Shown piece after piece: positions 45,712 through 54,240 of a stretch of 64,000 nucleotides of DNA (its first letter is position 1; each line of letters opens with the position of its first letter). The DNA comes from Bacteroidota bacterium. Lineage in GTDB: Bacteria > Bacteroidota > Bacteroidia > Chitinophagales > Chitinophagaceae. Below the pieces are notes generated by a model. That model saw only the letters and a list, made by a program, of their open reading frames with translations. It was not told where the DNA came from and ran no database searches. A program made the position numbers and the translations under genes. The DNA is taken from positions 124,001 to 188,000 of the forward strand of contig CANFOM010000001.1 of NCBI GenBank assembly GCA_947448725.1. The letters are read 5' to 3'.

Positions 45712-46464
45712 ATGAAAAAAACCTTATTTATTTTAAATTTAGTTTTAGTAACTATGAGTGCCATCGCTCAAACTAAAACAGTTCCAATTAAACAAGTTAA
45801 AGTAGGCAGTACGCAAGTAAAACTGGGCAATGCCAAATTAACCATGAGCGTTACGCCACCTTTAGTCATTAAGAATGTAAAAGATAGTGCTTCTTATGCT
45901 TTAGGATACAGAATTGCTCAAAGCATGAAAGGTCAGGGATTGCAAGACATTAATATGGCAATCTTTGAGAAGGGCATTACTGCTGGATTTCTTTCCAAAG
46001 GAGTAATTCCAGATAGTTTATTAGATGTTTGCATTAAAACCTACCAAGATAAAATGAGTCAAGAAAAAATCACACTAAATCGCGAAATTGGCGCTAATTT
46101 TTTAGCTGAAAACGCAAAAAAACCAGGCGTAGTTAAAATGTCAAATGGCATGCAATACCAAGTTATTGTAGCAAGCCATGACACCACCAAACCTACTTTA
46201 AAGAGTAAAGTAAAAGTACATTACCATGGCACTTTAATTGATGGAACTGTTTTTGATAGTTCTGTTCAGAGAGGGGAGCCAATTAGTTTTCCTTTGAATG
46301 GGGTAATTAAAGGTTGGCAAGATGGGTTGCAATTAATGACATTGGGCAGTAAATGGAAGTTATTTATTCCTTCTGAGTTGGCTTATGGTGAGCGTTCAGC
46401 TGGGCCATTCATTGGGCCAGGGTCTACTTTGATATTTGAAGTAGAATTATTGGGCATAGAATAA
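45712..46464 (+). CDS. FKBP-type peptidyl-prolyl isomerase, exported
   Basis: The 250-residue protein has a signal peptide ([19 protein letters not shown]), an N-terminal FKBP_N helical dimerisation region ([19 protein letters not shown], about residues 55-135) and an FKBP domain ([69 protein letters not shown]). It probably helps fold envelope proteins at proline peptide bonds. I chose ATG 45712; the upstream in-frame start lies over the -7 element. A terminator follows 17 bases after the stop. Confidence 0.92.
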   Translation: MKKTLFILNLVLVTMSAIAQTKTVPIKQVKVGSTQVKLGNAKLTMSVTPPLVIKNVKDSASYALGYRIAQSMKGQGLQDINMAIFEKGITAGFLSKGVIPDSLLDVCIKTYQDKMSQEKITLNREIGANFLAENAKKPGVVKMSNGMQYQVIVASHDTTKPTLKSKVKVHYHGTLIDGTVFDSSVQRGEPISFPLNGVIKGWQDGLQLMTLGSKWKLFIPSELAYGERSAGPFIGPGSTLIFEVELLGIE

Positions 46465-46481
46465 GCGCCTTAAAAATGTTG

Positions 46482-46521
46482 AACACCCCCTTCCTGAATT
46501 CACTGGTTGGGGGTGTTTTTA
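46482..46521 (+). terminator. Intrinsic terminator after the FKBP gene
   Basis: AACACCCCC and GGGGGTGTT form a 9-bp stem with an 18-base loop, followed by TTTTT. It lies 17 bases after the FKBP stop. Confidence 0.8.
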
Positions 46522-46535
46522 TTCGTATTAAGTGG

Positions 46536-46543
46536 TAAATTTG
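46536..46543 (+). promoter_or_regulatory. Probable -7 promoter element of the OXA-like gene
   Basis: TAAATTTG matches TAnnTTTG exactly, 25 bases before the ATG and just after the FKBP terminator. Confidence 0.5.
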
Positions 46544-46568
46544 TACCTCTTTAAAACAGTATAGTATT

Positions 46569-47318
46569 ATGAATCAGAAGCTTTTCTCTTTAGTAATTGT
46601 TGCAGCCTTATTTTTTAGCTGCTCACCAAACAATGTAAAATTAGATGCTGGCATTTCAAAGCTTTTGGACAGTGCTGGGGTACAAGGAAGTTTTGCATTA
46701 CTGGAAAATGGCTCTGGTCAATTTACCATTGCGAATTTGTCATTCTATAAAGATTCGGCCTATAGCCCTTTAAACACTTTTTTTATCATCCCAAGTTTAA
46801 TTGCATTGGATAAGGGGGTCATCAATCAAAATGCTAATACTTGGGTAAGTGCAGACTCGGTTGCATTTTACCAAAATTTAATGTCTACTCTTGGAAGAGC
46901 GGCCATTATTAAAAGTATAGATTCCATTCATTATGGAAAGGGGGTGGTAAGTGCTGATATGAAAGAGTTTTGGAGAGATCAATCTTTACGTATCACGGCC
47001 GACGAACAACTTGGCCTTATTAAAAGAATGTATTTTAGAGAGTTACCTTTTCAAAAACGTAGTCAGGAATTGTTTAAAAAAATGATTTCAAAAGAAGACA
47101 ATAGTAATTATCATTTAAGCTATATAGAAGCATCAGATTCATTAAGTCAAGTTTCTTGGGTACTGGGTTTTGTTGAAGAAAACAAGCATATCTACTTTTT
47201 TGTTTTAAATACAAGTGCTGGGACCAAGGAATTGGCCAATCAGGCTGCTACAAAGTCTTCAGTACCTTTGTTAAAAGCTATTTTATTACAACAGGGATTT
47301 TTAAAAGGGCTTAGATAG
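46569..47318 (+). CDS. Degenerate class D beta-lactamase-like lipoprotein
   Basis: The 249-residue protein has a lipoprotein signal peptide with Cys18 (ALFFSCSP). The rest follows the OXA class D order: GSFALLENGSGQ, then NTFFIIPSLIALDKGV, HYGKGVVSADMKEFWRDQSLRITADEQLGLIKRMYF and SWVLGFVEENKHIYFFVLN. The catalytic Ser-x-x-Lys box is replaced by Asn69-Thr70-Phe71-Phe72, the SxV serine aligns with Asp96, YGN reads YGK and the KTG box is missing. It should therefore lack beta-lactamase and transpeptidase activity. It may be a binding or regulatory pseudoenzyme on the membrane. It lies between FKBP and ispG with a 34-base gap to the latter. Confidence 0.72.
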   Translation: MNQKLFSLVIVAALFFSCSPNNVKLDAGISKLLDSAGVQGSFALLENGSGQFTIANLSFYKDSAYSPLNTFFIIPSLIALDKGVINQNANTWVSADSVAFYQNLMSTLGRAAIIKSIDSIHYGKGVVSADMKEFWRDQSLRITADEQLGLIKRMYFRELPFQKRSQELFKKMISKEDNSNYHLSYIEASDSLSQVSWVLGFVEENKHIYFFVLNTSAGTKELANQAATKSSVPLLKAILLQQGFLKGLR

Positions 47319-47352
47319 GTCGATAAAATAATTACCTTTACGTATACTTTAT

Positions 47353-49368
47353 ATGGAACAATATTGCAATTCTTTAACCAATTATCAACGTTTAATTACC
47401 CGTGAAGTAAAAGTGGGTAATTTAATCATTGGTGGAGGTCATCCCATCCGAATTCAAACAATGACTACCACGGATACTATGGACACCGACAAAACGGTGG
47501 CTCAGGTAATTCGTTGTATAGAAGCGGGAGCAGAATTGGTTAGAATCACCGCACCAAGTAAAACAGAAGCAGAAAATTTAGCTGCTATAAAAAAAGCCTT
47601 ACTTGCCAAAGGATTTTTAACTCCTTTGGTGGCAGACATTCATTTTACGCCGAATGCTGCAGAAATTGCTGCTACCATTATTGAAAAAGTGAGGGTCAAT
47701 CCAGGCAATTATGTAGATAAAAAGAAATTTGAACAAATTGAATATACGGATGCAGAGTATGTGGAGGAAATAGAAAGAATTAGAGAAAGGTTTTCGCCAC
47801 TGGTATTAATTTGCAAGCAGCATGGTACCGCCATGCGTATTGGAACCAATCATGGTTCCTTAAGTGATCGAATTATGAGTAGGTATGGCGATACGGCGAT
47901 GGGTATGGTAGAAAGCGCGATGGAATTTTTACGTATAGCAAGAAGTTTGGATTACCATCAAATAATTTTGAGCATGAAATCGAGCAATCCACTAGTGATG
48001 GTGCAAGCGTATCGATTATTGATTCAACAAATGCAAAATGAATTTAATGAATGCTATCCTTTGCATCTAGGTGTAACTGAAGCAGGAGATGGAGAAGATG
48101 GTCGTATTAAAAGTGCCATAGGAATTGGTACTTTATTAGAAGATGGCATTGGTGATACTATTAGAGTTAGTTTAACCGAAGACCCCGAATTTGAAATTCC
48201 AGTTTGTAAAGATTTAGTGAAGAGGTATCCAGCCAATAGAATGAAAGGAATTCAACATATTCCCTCCATTGAAAAATTAACTTACAATCCTTTTGAATAT
48301 AAAAGAAGATCCACCATCACTAATCATACGATTGGTGGTAAGTCTGTTCCAGTGGTGATTGCCGATTTTAGACATCTACAAGCTATTGTTCCAGATGATT
48401 TAATCGCGATAGGGTATCAATATGATGCTGCTACTGACAAATGGAATATTTCGGATGCAGCGGCTGATTTTATTTACTTACAAAATGCTTTATTGGATTT
48501 TGATTTACCTGGTACCTTAAGAGTGATTACTCGTCCTGCATTATGGGAGACAGTAACAGATCGCACAAAATATTTACCCATTTTTGATTATAAAGAATAT
48601 TTAAAAGCCACTCGTAAAAGTGCTTTTATCAATTTTGTAGAAGTAGATTGTTTTGGTTTTAAAAATGGAATAAGAGAAGAGCAGTTGCTAGAAATTGCCA
48701 AAGACAAATCGGTTGTTTTTTGCTTAAGTAGTCCTTTGGCACATGCCATGCCTGCGGTGCGTCGCATGGTGGTTCGAATGATGGAATTAAATATTAGCAA
48801 TCCAATTATTTTATCTACGCAAAGTGCATGGGCTACTGCCGATGAACATTTAATACATTTTGCCACTGAAACAGGAGCACTTTTATTAGATGGTATGGGA
48901 GATGGCTTGTTTTTAGGAGTGAATGAAAAAGTACATGCCGATTTTGCCCTGTCCAATGAAGGAGGTAAAGTATCTGGTAGAAATTATTTTAGCAATCATT
49001 CCATGGAACAGTTTTTAAATACCACTGCTTTTGGAATATTGCAAGCCACTAGAACTCGAATTTCAAAAACCGAATATATTTCTTGTCCTAGTTGCGGTAG
49101 AACTTTATTTGAATTACAGGAAACCACTGCTAAAATACGAAGTGTAACCAGTCATTTGAAAGGTTTGAAAATAGCCATCATGGGCTGTATTGTGAATGGA
49201 CCTGGTGAAATGGCAGATGCTGATTTTGGTTATGTGGGAAGTGGAGTTGGTAAGATAACTTTATATAAAGGGAAGGAAGTAATGAAAAGGAATATAGACA
49301 GCGCAGTAGCTGTGGATGAATTAATTTTGCTTTTGAAAGAACATGGTGCTTGGATAGCACCTCAATAA
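47353..49368 (+). CDS. ispG: 4-hydroxy-3-methylbut-2-enyl diphosphate synthase, long form
   Basis: The 671-residue protein is the long three-domain IspG of Bacteroidota, chlamydiae and plants. The TIM barrel covers about residues 20-290 (IRIQTMTTTDTMDTDKTVAQV, VRVNPGNYVDK, LGVTEAGDGEDGRIKSAIGIGTLLEDGIGDTIRVSLTEDPEFE). An inserted domain follows (about 310-570), and the Fe-S domain closes the protein with SCPSCGRTLFELQETT and GCIVNGPGEMADADFGYVG, whose cysteines bind the [4Fe-4S] cluster. It performs the penultimate step of the MEP isoprenoid pathway. The lysophospholipid acyltransferase gene follows after 24 bases. Confidence 0.95.
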   Translation: MEQYCNSLTNYQRLITREVKVGNLIIGGGHPIRIQTMTTTDTMDTDKTVAQVIRCIEAGAELVRITAPSKTEAENLAAIKKALLAKGFLTPLVADIHFTPNAAEIAATIIEKVRVNPGNYVDKKKFEQIEYTDAEYVEEIERIRERFSPLVLICKQHGTAMRIGTNHGSLSDRIMSRYGDTAMGMVESAMEFLRIARSLDYHQIILSMKSSNPLVMVQAYRLLIQQMQNEFNECYPLHLGVTEAGDGEDGRIKSAIGIGTLLEDGIGDTIRVSLTEDPEFEIPVCKDLVKRYPANRMKGIQHIPSIEKLTYNPFEYKRRSTITNHTIGGKSVPVVIADFRHLQAIVPDDLIAIGYQYDAATDKWNISDAAADFIYLQNALLDFDLPGTLRVITRPALWETVTDRTKYLPIFDYKEYLKATRKSAFINFVEVDCFGFKNGIREEQLLEIAKDKSVVFCLSSPLAHAMPAVRRMVVRMMELNISNPIILSTQSAWATADEHLIHFATETGALLLDGMGDGLFLGVNEKVHADFALSNEGGKVSGRNYFSNHSMEQFLNTTAFGILQATRTRISKTEYISCPSCGRTLFELQETTAKIRSVTSHLKGLKIAIMGCIVNGPGEMADADFGYVGSGVGKITLYKGKEVMKRNIDSAVAVDELILLLKEHGAWIAPQ

Positions 49369-49392
49369 TTCGATGATTGTATAAACCACTAC

Positions 49393-50280
49393 ATGTATTT
49401 TATTATTTATAGTTTTTGTTATTTATTTTCTTTGCTTCCTTGGCGAATCATGTATCTGTTAAGTGATATCGCTGCTTTTATCTTACAAAGAGTAGTCAAG
49501 TATCGCGTAGCTGTTGTGCAACAAAATTTAGCGATTGCATTCCCAAATAAGACTATTTTAGAAAGAAAAAAAATAGCCAATAAGTTTTATCAACAATTTA
49601 CAGATTCCTTTATTGAAACTTTTAAGTTGTTATCTATGTCTGATAAGACTTTTGTTAAAAGATTTAGTTCCAATGCTGAAGTATTAAATGATTTATATGC
49701 CACTGGGCAAAATGTGCAAATTATGGCGGGTCATTTTTTTAATTGGGAGTTTGCCAATTGGGGTGTTGGAAAATATAGTCAATATCCATTTATTGCAGTG
49801 TATATGCCATTAAGCAATCCCCATTTTAATAAAATGATATTGGGTTTAAGAAAAAGGTATGGAAGCATAATGATTCCTGCCACTAATTTTAGAGCGCAGT
49901 TTCAAAAATTTGCAACCAAAGGACGCTATGCGATGGCATTGGCTGCCGATCAAAATCCAGGCAATCCCTTGTCTGCTTTTTGGGTTCCTTTTTTCGGACA
50001 GCTCACCCCCTTTGTAAAGGGCCCGGAAAAAGGAGCCAAGTTAAATAATACAGCACAAGTATTTGTACATTTTTATAGAGTAAAAAGAGGGTATTATCAT
50101 TCTGAATATGAAGTCATGACCACTTCTCCTAATTATTTTAAAGACGGTCAATTAACTGCTTTATATGTTAAAGTACTTGAAGAAAAAATAAGGCAAAATC
50201 CTTCTAATTACTTATGGACACATAGACGTTGGAGATATCCCTATGATGCCACGAAACACAGTAATCTAGTTGTACACTAA
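49393..50280 (+). CDS. LpxL/HtrB-type lipid acyltransferase
   Basis: The 295-residue protein has one N-terminal hydrophobic anchor (FIIYSFCYLFSLLPWRIMYLLS) and the late acyltransferase fold. The catalytic HxxxxE motif is at about residue 116 (AGHFFNWEF), and ALAADQNPGNP and WTHRRWRYPY are further family blocks. Late acyltransferases add secondary acyl chains to lipid A precursors at the inner membrane. Kdo-dependence cannot be judged. It probably ends the ispG transcription unit; the rhodanese gene on the other strand is convergent. Confidence 0.88.
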   Translation: MYFIIYSFCYLFSLLPWRIMYLLSDIAAFILQRVVKYRVAVVQQNLAIAFPNKTILERKKIANKFYQQFTDSFIETFKLLSMSDKTFVKRFSSNAEVLNDLYATGQNVQIMAGHFFNWEFANWGVGKYSQYPFIAVYMPLSNPHFNKMILGLRKRYGSIMIPATNFRAQFQKFATKGRYAMALAADQNPGNPLSAFWVPFFGQLTPFVKGPEKGAKLNNTAQVFVHFYRVKRGYYHSEYEVMTTSPNYFKDGQLTALYVKVLEEKIRQNPSNYLWTHRRWRYPYDATKHSNLVVH

Positions 50281-50292
50281 TCTGGAATGAAA

Positions 50293-50964
50293 TTAATTTA
50301 AGGAGCTATCCTCTTCGGTAGATTTTTGTGGAGTGCGTTCAAATTTGAATTTATCTTTTATTTGAAGCAATTCTTCCCAGCCCCCTTTGGTAATTCTGAT
50401 ATTATGAATGCCTTGTTTTTTTAATAAACTGGCGGCAAGGGTGTTGCTTTCCCCATTATCTGTTAGGATATAAATATTAAAATGTTCATCTAATTCTGAC
50501 ATGCTACCAGGATCTCCCATTTCAGATAAGGGTAGGGAAACAGAATTTTTTATATGCTCTTTATCAAAATTATTTTCTTCGCGGGTATCTAAAATCATTA
50601 AATATTCATCAAAGGGAATATCCATGGCTAGTTCATCCACTTCCACTTCAATAATTAAATCATATCTTTTAGAATTGGCCAACCAACTTGCAAAACCGCC
50701 TTGTAAATAACCTTTGATTTGAGAAAACTCGGCTTTTGTAAAGTAAGCAATGGTTTCGGCAACTAAATCATCCTCTGTAACAAAAACAATCGGAGTTTCT
50801 TTGGTAAGGATGCCCATAGCTATGGCATACTTGATAGTAGCAGGAGTAATATTTAATGCATTCGGAATGTAACCTTCAATAAATAAATCGGCAGGCCTTG
50901 TATCAATGATATAAACAGATTCATCAAGAGTAAGTGCTTGAAATTGTTCTATTGATAAAGGCAT
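50293..50964 (-). CDS. Tandem rhodanese-domain protein without catalytic cysteines
   Basis: The 223-residue protein has two rhodanese-like folds (residues about 5-95 and 112-205). The first has YIIDTRPADLFIEGYIPNALNI and GYLQGGFASWL; the second has LMILDTREENNFDKEHIKNSVSLPL and ITKGGWEELL. The position of the active-site cysteine that normally accepts the sulfane sulfur is threonine in both domains (Thr63 and Thr168). The domains may bind partners or oxyanions instead. It begins 2 bases after the ArsR gene, so the two are one unit. I do not recognise a standard full-length family with this arrangement. Confidence 0.8.
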   Translation of the reverse strand: MPLSIEQFQALTLDESVYIIDTRPADLFIEGYIPNALNITPATIKYAIAMGILTKETPIVFVTEDDLVAETIAYFTKAEFSQIKGYLQGGFASWLANSKRYDLIIEVEVDELAMDIPFDEYLMILDTREENNFDKEHIKNSVSLPLSEMGDPGSMSELDEHFNIYILTDNGESNTLAASLLKKQGIHNIRITKGGWEELLQIKDKFKFERTPQKSTEEDSSLN

Positions 50965-50966
50965 AT

Positions 50967-51302
50967 TTATCCAACTAGTTGTTCAATGAATTTATTAACT
51001 TGATCTAGTCGATTGTAATCCACTGTATAAAAAATAAATTTTCCTTCGCGAATGGTGGAAACAATACTAGCTCTTCTTAATATAGCCAAGTGTTGAGAAG
51101 CTACAGATTGTTCTAATCTTAATTTCACATAAATTTCAGTCACGGTCACTTTTTGTTGTTCGTCAATTAATTTTACAATTTGTTGACGCAATTTGTGATT
51201 CAATGAGCGAAGAATCATCGCTGCTTTTTTGCTGTGCAATAAATCTACTTTTAATGGAGTACTGCCATTAGTAAGTTGTAGTTGTGGTAAGGACTGATTC
51301 AT
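50967..51302 (-). CDS. ArsR family transcriptional regulator
   Basis: The 111-residue protein has an ArsR winged helix: KKAAMILRSLNHKLRQQIVKLIDEQQKVTVTEIYVKLRLEQSVASQHLAILRRASIVSTIREGKFIFYTVDYNRL. There are no cysteines at all, so the common metal- or persulfide-sensing cysteine pairs are absent. The partner gene encodes a cysteine-less rhodanese, so the system may be unrelated to sulfane sulfur despite the look of the pair. A -7 element and an inverted repeat are upstream, in a 193-base spacer. Confidence 0.9.
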   Translation of the reverse strand: MNQSLPQLQLTNGSTPLKVDLLHSKKAAMILRSLNHKLRQQIVKLIDEQQKVTVTEIYVKLRLEQSVASQHLAILRRASIVSTIREGKFIFYTVDYNRLDQVNKFIEQLVG

Positions 51303-51347
51303 ATCAATAAGAGTATAATTTGGGGGTTAACATCTAAAATTGCACGA

Positions 51348-51355
51348 CAAAGCTA
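51348..51355 (-). promoter_or_regulatory. Probable -7 promoter element of the arsR-rhodanese operon
   Basis: On the minus strand TAGCTTTG matches TAnnTTTG exactly, 45 bases before the arsR ATG. Confidence 0.4.
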
Positions 51356-51392
51356 ATCATTTAAATTAAAACTTATTTTTTTATTAATATAT

Positions 51393-51408
51393 AAATTGTT
51401 CGCAATTT
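51393..51408. repeat. Short inverted repeat upstream of arsR
   Basis: AAATTG and CAATTT are separated by TTCG (a perfect 6-4-6 palindrome), about 40 bases upstream of the arsR -7 element. ArsR repressors usually bind AT-rich dyads, so it may be an operator, but it lies beyond the core promoter and I see no second copy. Confidence 0.35.
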
Positions 51409-51433
51409 GAGATTTGTGTATGATTTTACTTAT

Positions 51434-51464
51434 AAACTTAGATTTGTTTCTACATAGTAAGTTT
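51434..51464 (-). other. Weak hairpin after tsaB
   Basis: AAACTTA and TAAGTTT form a 7-bp AT-rich stem with a 17-base loop, 32 bases after the tsaB stop on the minus strand. There is no strong T run, so termination is doubtful. Confidence 0.3.
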
Positions 51465-51495
51465 AAACCGCTTATCCTTTTTTTCATCCCTCCTT

Positions 51496-52179
51496 CTAAT
51501 TCTTTTTTAAATAAAAATCCTTTAAATAAGCAGGGCTAGCGTAGGCAATAGCTTCAAAGTCTTGTAAAGCGAATTTGGATTCAGCTAATGCAATGAAATC
51601 CATAATGTTATAAGTTAAATCGCTATACAATAAGGATGGGTGCTGTGACAACTCCATTACTTTCTGGGCTCCCGAACCAATACATAAAATAGGGCCTGTG
51701 CCTCTTATTACCAGGTTTTCTATAAATGCTGTATCTAATTCTATGGCTTGTTCTTTTAAGGTCATTTCTTGGGCTTGATTATAAATGGCACCAAACACTT
51801 CCATTCTTTTGGCGTCAATCATGGCAAAAATTTGTACTCCCTTACTTGAAAATAGGGGGCTTCTTTTTGAAGTATTGGCCAAGAGGGCTAGGGTGGATAA
51901 ACCTATTAAAGGTTTTTGAAGTGCATAGGCGATTCCCTTTGCGCTGGCTAGTCCTACCCTAAGTCCAGTATAACTTCCTGGGCCCATGGTAACTGCTATG
52001 GCATCTATGGAATGAAGATCAATATTGGCTTGGGTGGCTAATTCCTGAATGCTAGCTTGAACAAAGGCGGCATGCGTATTGGGCACTGTATTTTCTTTAC
52101 TAGCTAAGACCTCCTTGTTTTTAGTAAAAGCTATCATGGCTTTTTCGCCAGCAGTGTCAATATGTAGGATAATAGCCAA
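51496..52179 (-). CDS. tsaB: tRNA threonylcarbamoyladenosine protein TsaB
   Basis: The 227-residue protein has the ASKHA-fold start MAIILHIDTAGEKAMIAF and the TsaB block VTMGPGSYTGLRVGLASAKGIAYALQKPLIGLSTL. TsaB pairs with TsaD and TsaE to install t6A37 in ANN-decoding tRNAs. The start codon is TTG at 52179, because no in-frame ATG precedes the conserved hydrophobic strand. The remaining tsa genes are not in the window. The arsR-rhodanese unit lies downstream on the same strand after a long spacer. Confidence 0.9.
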   Translation of the reverse strand: MAIILHIDTAGEKAMIAFTKNKEVLASKENTVPNTHAAFVQASIQELATQANIDLHSIDAIAVTMGPGSYTGLRVGLASAKGIAYALQKPLIGLSTLALLANTSKRSPLFSSKGVQIFAMIDAKRMEVFGAIYNQAQEMTLKEQAIELDTAFIENLVIRGTGPILCIGSGAQKVMELSQHPSLLYSDLTYNIMDFIALAESKFALQDFEAIAYASPAYLKDFYLKKN

Positions 52180-52254
52180 GTTGTTAAAAATGTTTTACAA
52201 AAATAGGTGGTGATTTGATAGAAAAACAAGAAATTGCAATCTTAATTTAATTAT

Positions 52255-52641
52255 ATGTCAAAAGAAATTATTCAATCCAATAAAGTGCCAGCACCTATTG
52301 GGCCCTATAGTCAAGCAGTTATAGCAAACGGCTTTTTATTTGCTAGCGGTCAAATTGCATTTAACCCTGCTAATGGAGAATTGGTATTAACAGATATCCA
52401 GTCAGAAACCAGGCAAGTCATGGAAAACATCAAAGCTATTTTGGAGGAAGCCAAGCTCAGCTTTGCCCATATAGTTAAAACAACTATTTTCTTAAGTGAT
52501 ATGCAATTGTTTGCACAAGTGAATGAAGTGTATGGTAGTTATTTTGCCTCACAATTTCCTGCACGTGAAACAGTGGCTGTAAAAACCTTGCCACGCAATG
52601 TTAATATTGAAGTAAGTATTACGGCTATTATTGAGTTATAA
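52255..52641 (+). CDS. ridA: RidA family enamine/imine deaminase
   Basis: The 128-residue protein matches RidA throughout: PAPIGPYSQAVIANGFLFASGQIAFNP, ETRQVMENIKAILEEAKLSFAHIVKTTIFLSDMQLFAQVNEVYGSYF and the active-site Arg in FPARETVAVKTLPRNVNIEVSITAI. It hydrolyses reactive 2-aminoacrylate-type enamines formed by PLP enzymes. Length and motif spacing are standard. Its stop codon overlaps the convergent epimerase gene by six bases. Confidence 0.96.
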   Translation: MSKEIIQSNKVPAPIGPYSQAVIANGFLFASGQIAFNPANGELVLTDIQSETRQVMENIKAILEEAKLSFAHIVKTTIFLSDMQLFAQVNEVYGSYFASQFPARETVAVKTLPRNVNIEVSITAIIEL

Positions 52642-53577
52642 TTTTATCAATACTTGATAACTCGTTTTAAATACTAAATTTTCATGGGGCTTCATTATTA
52701 GGAGCCCCATTTTATTATTAAAAGAATTTGGAGCGCCACTCAAATTTTCGATAGCGATACTTTTTCTATCGGGGGGAATATACAATTGTAAATAAGGATA
52801 ATTTAATCCTCCTTGAACGATTAATTTAAATTGTTCATTTTCTACTATACATTCATGGCTGGAAGGGTCTAATAAAAAGCAATTGTCTAATATTGTAGTA
52901 CCTATTTTTGTAGGGCTGTTAAAAGAAAAGTCTTCCATTATTTGCCCAGTAGGTAATAACTGATCGTTAAAAATTACTTTTCCTTTACTTTTAAAAACTA
53001 AACTACATTCATTAATGAGGCCGCCCATGGTAAAATAAGGATGCCATCCATCCATCATTGGTATAGTAGTTTCTGCATGATTGGTCAAGAGGGTCTCTAC
53101 ACTTACTTTATTGTTTTTTTGTAAGTGCCATTTTATCTGTAAGTTAAAGTGAAAGGGGTATCCTTTATCCGAGCCTACATAAGCATATTTTAAAACTACA
53201 TAAGCGCCATGTTCATCTGCTTGAGTAGATTGTATGGTATACAAAGCATCGTAAACAATGCCATGAATGGCGTGCTTATCTAAGTAAAATTTATCTATGT
53301 TATATTTTTTCCCGTCTTGTTCAAATTGGCCATCTTCTAGCCTGCAAGCAAATGGAGCCATCTTTGCTCCTTTGAAACCATGCTGCTCAAATTGGCTCCA
53401 TCCATTACCAAAATCATTTCCATCTATGAGGTTCAAGGTCTTGGTTTGGTGTTTCACCTGCCAACTATTCATTAAGGCGCCCTTGGTCGTAATTTCAATA
53501 GCTACGCCCGTTTCGGCGTCTATGAGCCGTACTTTTTCAAAGTCAAAAAGAGGAGAAACTTGAATTTCAAATGCCAT
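52636..53577 (-). CDS. Aldose 1-epimerase-like protein
   Basis: The 313-residue protein is a beta-sandwich of the galactose-mutarotase type. It has HAIHGIVYDALYT (catalytic His), the HLQKNNKVSVETLLTNH strand, and PMMDGWHPYFTM with the second conserved His. The C-terminal part has NCFLLDPSSHECIVE and a final beta sheet. It probably interconverts the anomers of a free sugar; the substrate is not clear. Its terminal codons overlap ridA. A divergent secreted protein starts 56 bases away. Confidence 0.85.
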   Translation of the reverse strand: MAFEIQVSPLFDFEKVRLIDAETGVAIEITTKGALMNSWQVKHQTKTLNLIDGNDFGNGWSQFEQHGFKGAKMAPFACRLEDGQFEQDGKKYNIDKFYLDKHAIHGIVYDALYTIQSTQADEHGAYVVLKYAYVGSDKGYPFHFNLQIKWHLQKNNKVSVETLLTNHAETTIPMMDGWHPYFTMGGLINECSLVFKSKGKVIFNDQLLPTGQIMEDFSFNSPTKIGTTILDNCFLLDPSSHECIVENEQFKLIVQGGLNYPYLQLYIPPDRKSIAIENLSGAPNSFNNKMGLLIMKPHENLVFKTSYQVLIKL

Positions 53578-53632
53578 ATTAGCTATCTGTTTGAATGGAA
53601 AATTAAAACTATTCTATTAACTTTGGTACGTA

Positions 53633-54220
53633 ATGAAACTAAATATGAACAAATGTTTATTTTTTGGCTTAGTTTTTTTGTCTGCACAGGTTTTTGGGCA
53701 AAAATTAATTAAGTATGACAGTACCCTTAAAATTGGGAAAGCAGGCTTTCGTATCATGTGTTTAAATAAATCAGCAGATGAAAATTCTTTAAGCATAAAA
53801 CCCATTGGTTTTAAGAGTGATGCCAAAGAAGTACATTTAGTATTAAAAGGAAAGGTAGCAAGTTCTGAAATAGATGATTTGAATAATGATGGATTTCCTG
53901 ATCTTGTTATTTATATTATGGACAATACGGGTAAAATAAATGTCTTTAGTGTCAGTTCAAAAAATAATGAACGATTAGAACTTATTTATTTTCCTGATAT
54001 CACCAATGATATGCAATTAAGCAAGGGCTATAGAGGTAACGATGAATTTAAATTAGTGGAAGGAATTCTTTTTAGAAAGTTTCCTATTTATGAGTTGGAT
54101 ACCAATATTAAAACACCTACCAATAAAATTAGACAAATCATGTACCGGGTGGTGCCTGGGGATGAAGGTTATTTGAAGTTCAAATCTTTCAAAAATTTTG
54201 ATATGGCTGCTCAACCATAA
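53633..54220 (+). CDS. Secreted protein of unknown function
   Basis: I do not recognise a family. The 195-residue protein has a signal peptide (MKLNMNKCLFFGLVFLSAQVFG, cleavage near GQK). A calcium-binding-like loop, DDLNNDGFPDLVIYI at about residues 82-96, resembles an FG-GAP or EF-hand-type loop; the rest is beta-rich. A lysozyme-inhibitor-like fold is possible but unproven. It is convergent with the porZ-like gene after only about 20 bases. The ATG at 53645 (MNKCLFF) is an alternative start. Confidence 0.65.
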   Translation: MKLNMNKCLFFGLVFLSAQVFGQKLIKYDSTLKIGKAGFRIMCLNKSADENSLSIKPIGFKSDAKEVHLVLKGKVASSEIDDLNNDGFPDLVIYIMDNTGKINVFSVSSKNNERLELIYFPDITNDMQLSKGYRGNDEFKLVEGILFRKFPIYELDTNIKTPTNKIRQIMYRVVPGDEGYLKFKSFKNFDMAAQP

Positions 54221-54240
54221 GTAACTTGATGTACCATTAG

